Shown: piece after piece, positions 48,661 to 60,600 of the stretch
How positions within the stretch are numbered: position 1 is the first letter of the stretch
How the letters are laid out: each line of letters starts with the position of its first letter
From: Echinometra lucunter
Lineage: Eukaryota; Echinodermata; Echinoidea; Camarodonta; Echinometridae
NCBI GenBank assembly: GCA_029962745.1
Contig: CM057154.1
Span: 19,472,857-19,536,856, forward strand
Length of the DNA stretch: 64,000 nucleotides
Direction of reading: 5' to 3'
Program-made: the position numbers and the translations under genes
Notes under the pieces: generated by a model
What the model saw: the letters and a program-made list of their open reading frames with translations, nothing else
Told to the model about the DNA's origin: nothing
The model's database searches: none

Positions 48661-51600
48661 CTGTGGACACAAACAATTCATTAAAGACCACAATTAAATC
48701 TGAGTCAAAATTAATATCATTAATAATAATAAAAATATTGGATATTTATTTAGCACACATACCCATGAGACAAGGTGCTCAAGGCACTCCAATATTACCC
48801 CAGCTCGGCTAGGCTACCAATTTGAATGCTCACAGCATTCAAGGAATTCCTTCCTGCCAGTACCCATTTACACCTTGGTGGAGAGTGGCAAATGTAGATT
48901 AACGTCTTAGCTTACCACAGTACATTAGTGCTGGGATGGGATTCGAACCCCTGACCTCGTGGTTCGCAGTCCGGGGACTTATCCACTGATCCACTACAGC
49001 TCTACAGTTGCAGATTAGTAATATTACACTTCATTAAAGACTGAGATCAAGCATTTCTTGATATAACAATTCGACTAAACTTTCTCATTATCACATTCCT
49101 GCAACATAAAACACTGCCTAAAATGAAAATAACTGCAATAATGTTTTCAGAACAGCATCTTTTCCTGGCAAGTCATATGTTGTTAGACAGCTAGAAACCA
49201 TATATTTGGGGTGAATATGACAAATACTCTGGAAATATTCAGAAACTGGGAAATACCATACCTTGACATCCCTGGAAGCCTGTAGGTGATTGAGCGGTTG
49301 CTTCAACCCTTTGCCAACCTGCCAGATGACTGTCTCCACTGGCTGCTTGTGGAAGGGCCACTCTCCTGCCAGTAGCTCATACCATATCGTCCTGAAAGAC
49401 AGCAGAAAGGTGACTGATTAATTTACTAGAGACTATTGGAAAGGCAAGTATAATCTTGTTACCTGGAAAAAAAAAAACTGTTATTTTTCCTAGCTTTAAC
49501 CCTTAGCCAACCTTTCAGATAACTGTCTCCACTGGCTATTTGTGGAAGGGCCACTCACCTGCTAGCAGCTTGTACCACATTGTCCTGATAGATAAAGAGA
49601 GACAGGTGTACTATAATTTCATGAGCTATTATCGGAAAGGCAAATATAATGTCATTTCAGAAAAAAAACTGTAATTATTGTTCTGTTTAACTGTGACCCC
49701 CAACATTCTCTCTGACAATTTATATTTACTTCAGATACATGACTTTTTAGAAGAATTATGCAGCAATAAAAATAAAATTCTGATGTAGCCAATTTGAAGA
49801 AGAAAAGCTGATCAAATACGGCTTCAAATGATTCCTGTCGTGAATGGTTGAATTCATTCCTAGTGATCAGATGGAGGATCTTACCCAAAGGAGTAGACAT
49901 CGGACTTCTCTGAGAAAGGCAGCTCCATATCTTGGTTTCCGTCTGTGTTGATTTTGAGTGATGTTATGAGCTCGGGAGCAAGGTAACACAGCCAGCCGTC
50001 CGGTATCACCAAACTATCCTTCCGCCTGATTATGAAAATAAATAGAGAAGATTAAAATGTCATTTATTCAAAGAATGTAATTGAGGTTATTCGATAAACC
50101 GAGGTGTAAGTAATAGAGTTAACTCAGGAAGTAGCTTTTATGGCCACCAATCCAGTATACAAAAGCTGTACTTCTGCTGACAGTCAATTTGAGAATCATT
50201 TGAAAGACAGTTCACTCTTAATTTTGCAATTTCAATGATGAGCCAAAGGTCCTTGACTCCGTTTCATAAAACTTGTAATCAGTAACAACTGCCACATTTC
50301 TATGACAAATTTGCTCTCAGCCAATCAGGTGCAAGGATTTCAGTAGCTTATAACAGTTATTGCAACTTGTTATTGATAACAGGTTTTATGAAACGGGACC
50401 CTGGTGTTTAATGGATATTTGGTCAAACAATATCTTTCACAACTTCTGAGTTTATGCCTAAATATTTGTACAAAGTCATATATGCATCATCAGCTTTCAA
50501 AAACAAATGTTTTTTTCCTCTCATTAGTCTTGTGTGTTTGTCTCTACATACAATGGCCCAGATTCACAAAAGAGGTTTATTTTCCAACCATGGTTTATCT
50601 CTAAACTATGGTTAAACTTCCCTAAGTGCAGTACGCGCATGTCCTCTTGTCCAATAGACAACTGCGCTTATACACACTTACTTACTTACTTACACTTATA
50701 TTGCTTTACAACAGAGGTTTAAACTGCGGTTTAAAATTAAACCTCTTTTGAGATTTCAGGCAAATGTCTCTCAACAAAATGTATTATATCCATCATGATA
50801 AGAATCTCTGAAGTTGATTGGTTCAATGCGCATCGTGTGATAAAATACAATTCCCACCGGATTCATGCAAATGAGCTAATTTGCCATGGGGGGGAACATC
50901 TGACGTCACGAGCCGCTACAATACTACTATTCACGGATACTACGGCGTATGACATCACACACACAAAAGTGCGCGCTAGATTGTGACAACATTAATTTGC
51001 ACGTGTCTATTGTTCTAGGCACCAAAGCGTGATGATGATGTCATCATATTATTAAATTTAGATAGCGCGCACAATGCAAACACTGGAATAGCGCTATTAT
51101 TTTATCTAGACTCTATGTGGAATCTCTGATTTTAAGAGTGCAGATTCTACTCTTTTACTAAAGATGATGGATATAAACCAAATATATACGGTCGTGAGAA
51201 GGTCACGTAAACTATGGTGCCCTCCGTAACGCGAGTGCGACTATTATCCTTCGGGGCTGCTCCCCTAAGAAAAATAGTCGCATTTGCGTTACTTCTGGTA
51301 CCATAGCTTCCAACCAGAACCTCTCGTGGCCGTATATATTTGTATATTATCTACTGAGAGCCTGACTTATGTCCTCTCAAACAGAGTGAACATTCCTCTC
51401 AATCTATAAATGTGATTTTAGAGTCAAATCATGGGTTTCCTTTCAGTTAATTGACATCTTATCAAAGGGACCAGAAACTGAGAAATCATGGGGAAAAGCA
51501 GGGTGATCTTGGATAAAAGAGGGGGAATGCAGTCGGTCGCTCGAGTTTCAAGACAACGGATAAGCTATTCTAAATAACTGTGATTTATTGCACTGTGTTT

Positions 51601-54600
51601 CAAATTTCGCGCAATGAAAAAGCAATCAAACAGTTAGTCATATGGGGAAAACAATTACAGGGCCAGGGGTGTGTTTCATAAAGCTGTTCGTAAGTTAGGA
51701 ACGACTTTACGCACGACTGGTGATACCTTCTTATGCTACATGTAAATGAATGAGAATCTGATTAGCACCCAAAGACATGTTCCAGTCATTCGTAAAGTCG
51801 TTCGTAACTTACGAACAGCTTTATGAAACACCCCCCAGCTCTCTGGGAGAGCCTGAAGGGGGGTTATGTAATCCGCGGCGACTACGTGTCGGCAGAAAGG
51901 CAATGAAGAGCAATGGCTAGACTACCCAACCAGAAGTAAACTATGTTTTGTATTTTGAAATGTTGGAGCATTATACAAGACGTTTCTTGGAGTGAACATG
52001 ACGAGACCCGTTAAGAGTCTAAAGACTTAAGATTGTTGAGAGAAATGTGCAGAGAACCTGAAGTATGTGACTAGACTGAGTTCGGTCAACTTCGTGCTGT
52101 CTGAACTTTTATCGCATTAGTCCGACGGGCTCGCATAACGGACGGATTATAATGTACAGGTAAATAAGCCTTTTGCAAATTCATTTTCCCCATGATTTCT
52201 AAGTTTCTGGCCCCTTTAAGGCTTGTTCACATGTGAAGCGGCGAACCCTCGCGGTAAACGTCCATGATGTTTTGTGTGTAAATGAATGCGATATGAAAGG
52301 GAGTAAAACCATCCAGGCAAGAAGCAACTTTTTTGCCTCCTGGCGGCAAAAAAGGTGTGGAAAAATTAAATTCTTGAAAAGTTAGCACAAAATATATTGT
52401 CACAAGTGTGTATGCGCAACTTTTCGCAAAAACTCTTCTTCAATTTACGCATAAACCATCACTAACACATTCAAGCGCATCTTGTTATCATAAGTGGTGT
52501 GGTAGAAAGAAACGTGGGGGTTTTCTGCGAAGGTTTGGTGCTAGACATCTGAATGAGGCTTTATTCTCAGTCCTTCACTTGGCATAAATATCGTCTGTTT
52601 GGAGCTAGAAAGGCGTTAAAGTGATTACACAATGGTAACAAAATTTTTGATATATGATCGAGAATAGAATTCTAATAAGAAAGACATAAAAAATTTGATG
52701 GTTTTCAACCGAAATCAATACATTTCGGCTAATTTTCTCATAAAAAGTCAAGAGCTGACCCAAAAATTTGAGTATAAGGTATGACGTAAAAGTGGGTACC
52801 CAGCTTCGCGCATTGCAGTTGTGCCGCGTGCTAGACTGTACAATATGTATTATACCTTGCGCGCATTTTGCTAGAAGTGCGCGACAAGGTACCCACTTTG
52901 ACGTCATTTTGACGTAAAAGTGGGTACCCAGTTGAAACCAGGTCACAGCTGAGGGGTCAAAAATATCCTGAAATCTTACCACATTTGGGGGTTTCCTTGG
53001 CAACACGACTTAAAAAAAAAATTTAGGCAGATGATTTTCTGCCAATAAAATCATGCTCTTTGAAATGAGCTAACATTGTTTCAGCATTGGGTACCCCCTT
53101 TAAGTCTGTATAAAATGATATGAGTAAATGCCCATCTGGCTCTGAATACACGATGTCTTACTACATTTCACTTACGTTTTCTGCTTGGATAGCCTGCCTA
53201 TACTGAAGAGAGCAAAGTCTGTGATCACCACCTTGCCGTTCTCAATGAAGATATTCTTGGACTTAAGATCTTTATGCACAATCCCCTTGTGATGTAGGTA
53301 GCCCATACCCTGTGAGGAGAAGAAGGAGGTAAGAACATCTTATTAACCTTGAGAAATGCAATAAATTCATTCCATCTTTAGACTGCGAGATACACGTTTA
53401 ATGTTAAACTTCTCACATTGAAATAACCTTCCGCTGTGACATTTACTTTCTAAGATTTTCTATCAGACCATGATATACTCATTTACATCACACCTGTGAA
53501 GAAACTGCGAGTTTTGTAACAACCCTGGATTCTGCATAAAAAAAGTAAAGGCAAAGTAGTTCATACACTCGCATAAAAATTTTGTATGCATGGGAAACAT
53601 CTAAAGGTGAAATTCCATAAGTATCATAAGTATAAGTACAGGGGCCCATTGCATAAAACTTATTATATTCGGGATCAATGATTGGCAGACCTTCACGTTC
53701 ACGTGATCATTGGTATTTTCAGCTATTTCAGAATGTTGGCATGAAGGATTACTATGTGGGAAATGACGTCACTTTTATGACGACATTTTCCAAATAGTAT
53801 AAACTATTTGTGAAATGACGTCACATTCAGCGAAATATGCGCGAAATGAAAATTCACTGGGCACACGAGAGCTCGAGTGCGCATCATGGGTAACTCTCGC
53901 GGTGTCACGGCTACTGCGTTTCTCAATTTCTGATCACCTTGCAGTTTATCCGTACAAAGTTTAGTGCCATAAAGCATTCAATAAGACATTAATATGAAAT
54001 AAAGAATATTGATTTGATGTGATTTGACCGATTTATTTAAACAAGGTAAAAGTCCACTTCCCCTTCTTGGCTGATTTACAACGGTATCAATCAAGAAAAA
54101 TATGAATGCATGTCAAACAAAATATGAATACATGCAAGAGAATAAAATACATGTAAAATGCAAGAGAATAAAATACATGTAAAATGCATATAAATCATGA
54201 TCCAAAATATAAAACAAATATACTCTGCCATAATTTTGAGTTTCTGGTTAAACTATGGGCCTCGGTGTCTCCAATAGTACCATTCATTTCGGGGCTGCAC
54301 CCCTCAGTGAATAGTACTATTTCGGAGTCACCTCTTGCCCATAGTTTTAACCAGACACTCTCAAGGCAAAGTATATTTGTATACTATAATAGTAACTTTG
54401 TTATTTTAGTAACTCTTCAGGGAATACTGGATTTTATTTACTATTATACTAAGTTTTATGCAACGGGCCCCAGGAGTATCATTTTTACCCTTTTCACCCT
54501 TTTATTGGTTAATATATGACTTGAGTGTCTCGTAATATACTACTGAGATTGAATTATCTCTTCTCGTGATAAAAAATTATATGGTTGAGGGCGATAGGTT

Positions 54601-57600
54601 CCTGTAATAATTTTTCTCTCAATAAAGGTCTTTCTATGTTAAAAAAAATATCGATTCATTTCCATCTCATTTCTCCTACCTGGCTTATTTGTGTAATTTG
54701 TTTTTCTCTGAAGGAAGGTCTTCTTGGATATGAAAGAATATTGATATTTCCATCATATTTTTTTCTTACCTGGGTTATTTGTGTAGCTATTTGTATTGTC
54801 CTATTGATGTTGAATCTGTCTTTCCTGAGGTGTATATGCGTGTATAACGTCTGTCCTTTGCAAAGACTGAGAGATAAGCAACAAAGAATTTACAGCAGTG
54901 TGTTATGCTACATGGTAGAGCTGGAGAAAATAGATGAACAGTTGTTAAAAGGAAAGAAAAAATTAACAACAATGATCAAATAACACATCACAGTACAGTA
55001 AAATATAGATTTTAGAAATATTCATCATTAAAGTACTACATCAGAGTATTTTAACCACTGGAGTAATTTAAATAAAACGAAACAAACAAACCCTGATGCT
55101 AGAAATTAGTAAACTCCCTTCAGAATAGATATATATATAGTGTAAATTTTTGTAGTTGATGTTCTCTTGGAATTAATCCCTTCAAGCATTTTAAAACTAA
55201 GCCTCACACTATCACCAACTCTGCTACTGTCCAACGACACAAGGAAGCAACTGTGCAGAATGAGTTTCCGAGTAAATGAGGAAAATATGTCACCTTTTCA
55301 TGTGGAAACAGGGTTCATACACTTATACATTTTCAAAATTCCATGACTTTCCATGACTTTCCAGGGCAGGAAATGCAAATTTCCATGACTCATCGATCAC
55401 ATGTGATGTAAAATTTACATCAAAAGCATGCTGATTAAAAGAGATTCAAAGCTGATCTGAGTGCCATGAATGCAGGGCTGGCCAGAGCGTGAATTTATTA
55501 ATATGAAAAATATCTTGAATAAATGATTTACCATGACTTTCCAGAAGAAATTGACAATTCCCTGGCTTTCCCTGACTTTTTGCTTCTGGAAAAAAGAATT
55601 CCCAATTCCCTGACTTTCCAGAAATTCCCTGACCCGTATGAGCCCTGGGAAATCTATGGAGTTTCTTCCTTTTATATCTATATTTCGGAAATTGGGGTTC
55701 ATGTGACCTCAATTTCTTCATTATCATGTAAGGCATACAAAAAAGTACCCCAAATCAAGAAAAAGTTAATTTAGAAAAAAATCAGAGCTGCTTCCTTTAG
55801 TCATTGGACAGCCATCTGGCATTGCCATTATTTGCAGCTTTAACATCTAAACAGAACGAACCTGACAACCTTCTTACCTTGTAACAATAGCTAGATGTGG
55901 GGGTCTCATACAAGCTCCCATAAACAGAACTACAAAATCATGCCTTGTTTTCCTGAAGTAGGACACCTGGTTGGGGGAAGAAAAAAAATTAAAGTTAGCA
56001 GACTTCTATTATAAGAGAATAATATGAATAACAGCAAATTTAAACATAATGTTGAGTTAGGGTCATGCCATTGCAATATCATTATTATTCAAACATGACC
56101 CTGGCCTTACTAGTTTAAAATTCAGTTCAGCAGAGGCAATAATGAATCTCAACAAAAATGTTCTATGGTAAGTTTGATTTTAAAAAAAAAAAAATCTTAG
56201 GATGATATTCATGTCTGTATAGTTAACTTCCTCAGCAAACAATTTTAGACTATTGGTACCACTATCTTACAATTTCATTTCTACACACTACATGGTAAAT
56301 TTGCTTAACCCATTTGTGACAGAGGTCCACATTTTGTGGTTTGACCTAATAACTTTTGATGCAGAGCCCTAAAAATTATACCAAATACATGAGCAGAAAG
56401 AGCAAAAAATTCTACACAAACTGTGTATTTTGGTTGCATCAATATTCGTTGTTTGATGCTGAAAATTTTTTAAAGGAAAATAAGCATTAAAATCCTTAAA
56501 TTGGCAATGTGATAGAAAGTTTAAAATCACCGTTTTCCCCTGCAAATTGGCAACTTTTTGACTTCTCATCATAATTTCTGTCAATTTATATTCATTTCAG
56601 ATACATGACGTTTTATAAGAAAAATGTAGCAATAAAATAAAAAATATTGGTATTGCCAATTTGAAGAATAAAAGCTGATCAAATTAGGCTTTAAATAATT
56701 CCTGTCACAAATGGGTTAAAATGAAATAGGATTACAGATGATGATAATACATAACCCAAACTGGGGGTAGAAAAACCAAAAATTTGAAGAGATTACATGT
56801 TTTAGTTGTACACAGAAATAGGTGTCTAGTACGAGATTTTGGAGTCATCATACTGACAAGAAATTCACTCATTTTCAAAAAAAGACACATGCACTGCACA
56901 CTAGAAAGAGTAGATGGGACCACACACACACAAGGAATGCACAATGTTTATACACTGGGGAGTTCTATACCACTGCCTTCATCTGCATAATCATGTTTCC
57001 CATTGAAGTTTGGTACCAATTTAGTTTTAAGCAGTAGAACCATTAACATTTTTATATTCAATATCATTAGTATCAAGTTTCATTAACATTAACACCTTCA
57101 AGCCTGCCTAAACCAGACCAGCATTCTTTTTTTTTCCTCTTTTTGCCCGCACCAGTTATTTTGTTTTCGTCTCAGCATATCTTCGGCGCTGGGCACGTAC
57201 TTGGAGTTTATTAATTTTGCTTTTAAGCACCTCTTTTTTTTCCTTTTCTTCTTTTTTTTTTAAAGCTTTGGAGTTAACTTTTTTCTTTCTTTCTTTCTTT
57301 CAAATCACAAGCCAATAGCAAGATTGTGTCTCGCCCACCCGTGACTAAATAACACGAAGGTTTCCCCAAGTACATCCCTAACCAAGTTTGATATCGCAAA
57401 GTCTTGCAGGTAAACTTTAATGTTTGACCTCAAATGACCTTTGACCTCACCATGTGAACTCCGACAGCACCACAACATGATGTTACCCCTAGTGCATCTA
57501 TGACCCAAGTTTGGTTGCCATTTGACCATCAGTTGTCAAGTTATGTGTCATAAGAGAGTCGTGCATGTAAACTGTAATGTTTGAAATAAAATAACCTTTG

Positions 57601-60600
57601 ACCTTACCACGTGACATCCGATGCCACTATAACATGAAGGTCTCCCAAGTGCATCCATGACCCAAGTTTAGTTAAAAAGGGAGCAGACGTTGCAAAGTTA
57701 CTTATCATAAGAGAGTCTTGCAAGTAAACTTTCACGTTTGATATAAAATGACCTTTGACCTTACCATGTGACCTCTGATACCACTATAACATGAAGGTCC
57801 CCCAAGAACCCTTTCACCTTATCATGTGAAGTCCAACAGAATGATAACATGCACTTCCCCTTAGTGATCTGCAACCCAAGTTTGACTCAAAAGTGTGACA
57901 CGGTTGCAAAGTTTTGTGTCATAAGAGAGTCTTGCACGTAAACTTTAACCGTTCAACGTTTGACCTGTAATGACCTTTGACCTGACCATGTGACCTCTGA
58001 CTGGACCATAACATGCAGGTCCCCTTAGTGCATCTACAACCCAAGTTTGATAGATAAGTGTCACACGGTTGCAGAGTTTTGTGTCATAAGAGAGTCTTGC
58101 ACGTAAACTTTAATGTTTGACCTGAAATGACCTTTGACCTTACCATGTGACCTATGACTGGACCATAACATGCAGGTCCTCTTAGTGCATCGACAACCCA
58201 AGTTTGATAGATAAGTGTCACACGGTTGCAGAGTTTTGAGTCATAAGAGAGTCTTGCACATAAACTTCAACGTTTGACCTGAAATGACCTTTGACCTTAC
58301 CATGTGACCTCTGACTGGACCATAACATGCAGGTCCCCTCAGTGCATCTACAACCCAAGTTTGGTTGAAAAGTGAGTCACGGTTGCAAAGTTATGTGTGA
58401 TAAGAGAGTCTTGCACGTCAACTTTAACATTTGACCTGAAATGACCTTTGACCTTACCATGTGACTTCTGACTGGACAATAAGATGCAGGTCCCCTTAGT
58501 GCATCTACAACCAAAGTTTGATTGAACAGTGTCACACAGTTGCAGAGTTTTGTGTCATAAGAGAGTCTTGCACGTAAATTTTAACGTTTGACCTAAAATG
58601 ACCTTTGACCTTACCATGTGACCTCTGACTAGAGCATAACATGCAGGTCCGCTTAGGGCATCTACAACCCAAGTTTGGTTGAAAAGTGAGTCACGGTTGC
58701 AGAGTTTTGTGTCATAAGAGAGTCTTGCACGTAAACTTTAACGTTTGACCTGAAATGACCTTTGACCTTACCATGTGACCTCTGACTGGACCATAACATG
58801 CAGGTCCCCTTAGTGCATCTACAACCCAAGTTTGGTTGAAAAGTGAGTCACGGTTGCCAAGTTATCTTTCATAACGTTTGTGACGGACGGACGGACGACG
58901 GACGGACGACGGACGGACGACATTTGGATCCCTTAGTCTCGCCTTCACCTCCGGTGGGCGAGACAAAAATAAAGTGATGCTCACCTCACACTGGATGTGA
59001 CCTCACAAAGACTTAGCGATATACCAAACAATCTACCAAGAAGCAAGGCAGAAGTAAAAGTGTGCCTACCTCTCTCTTGAAAGCCTGTAACTGCTTCTCA
59101 TCGTTTGTATCAATGTCCATCATCTTAATTGCAACGTCCCCATGCCATTTTCCTCTGTTTCAACAAAAAGAGTCAAATGAGGCTTGGTTAGCACGTGTAT
59201 GAAGTGGTAAATCTACAAACCGAGACATTTCTGACAACCTAACATCCAAAATGTAAAATCAAATGCGAAATCAAAAGAGAGAGAATAAGAAAAATCCAAG
59301 TATTCTTCCTCTCCTAAGAGAGAGAGAGAGAGAGAGAGTGAGAGAGCACAATAACAAGAAGCTTAAAGAATAAGAGGCAGATATATGCTGAGAGAGAGAG
59401 AGAGAGAGAAAGAGACAGACAAACAGACAGATAAACAGACATACTGACAGAGACTGAGAAAAAAAGGAGATGATGATTCGAATTAGCACTGAATGAAAGA
59501 AAATGGACAGAAAGGAAATTAGTCCACAGTATTCGCTTCAAACAAAAACAGATTAATGTAAACATGTAGCACATTCTTATAAACACATTTTAACATTTTA
59601 AAAACCATCGCCAAGGTAGAACAAAAAAAAAATTCATGAGTAAATTTTCTCTATGTGCCTTACTTGTGTAATGCACCATATCTTCCTATATCTATTCTTT
59701 GATATAAACACATTTTAACTTTTTAAAAACACTGGCCAAGGTAGAACGAGACAAATTTGAAAGAGTGAATCTTCTCTGTATGACTTACTAATACTACTAA
59801 TAATGTATCTATACAGCGCATTTTCCATATACATATACTTACTTGTGTACTGCACCAAATCTCCCTACGCCTATTCTTTCCTTTATCATAAGCTGCTCAA
59901 AAGGAATGTCCCATTCTGATAAGAGTTTTTGCTGTAAGGGAGAAAGAACAATGCAAGAGGACATCCATCAGCATGGTAGTTACAAATCTGACTCATCCTC
60001 TAAAAAACAACAGTTTAAAAGGAAATGTTTGAAAAATGGTAAATCAATAATTGCATATAATTTCCATTTTAGACATTTTCAATAGACCTGTTTACTAATG
60101 TATTCAAATTTATGCAGGTTTCTCTCCAGAACCCTTGGTTACCAACTATACAGGTCACCTATACTGCATAATGGCATGTGAATAGATGGAATCCAGTTTG
60201 CACACATTAGATGTTGCTATGTCAGGCAAGCCTCTGGCAAGCTTCTTAGTTTGTCAAGGGAAACTTTTATTCAAGATGTATGCATGAAATTAGTAAACAG
60301 GTCTATTATACATGTTTCTATCAACAATAAATACTGAACAGGGTATTTGTTTTGGTTTTTTTTTTATAAATTAATGTGAAAGAAACTTGTATGTAAAAGG
60401 TGAAATTGAATGCTATTTAAGTTAACTCTGAACAAGCAACTGGCAATGTTCTACCCTTCTGGCCCTATCAACCTCTAGGTGGCATAGGTAATCTATCCAA
60501 CGAAGAGGAAACTTACGCTATTTTTCCGAGTTGCTACGAGGTTAGGCTCTGGATCAGAGACTTCGTCTACAGGTTCAACCTGCTCCGGAAGTGTCCTCTC

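Noticed and set aside
54585..54983. Plus-strand frame of 132 codons
   Set aside because: It is antisense to the KSR exon 54770-54866 and has no domain of its own.
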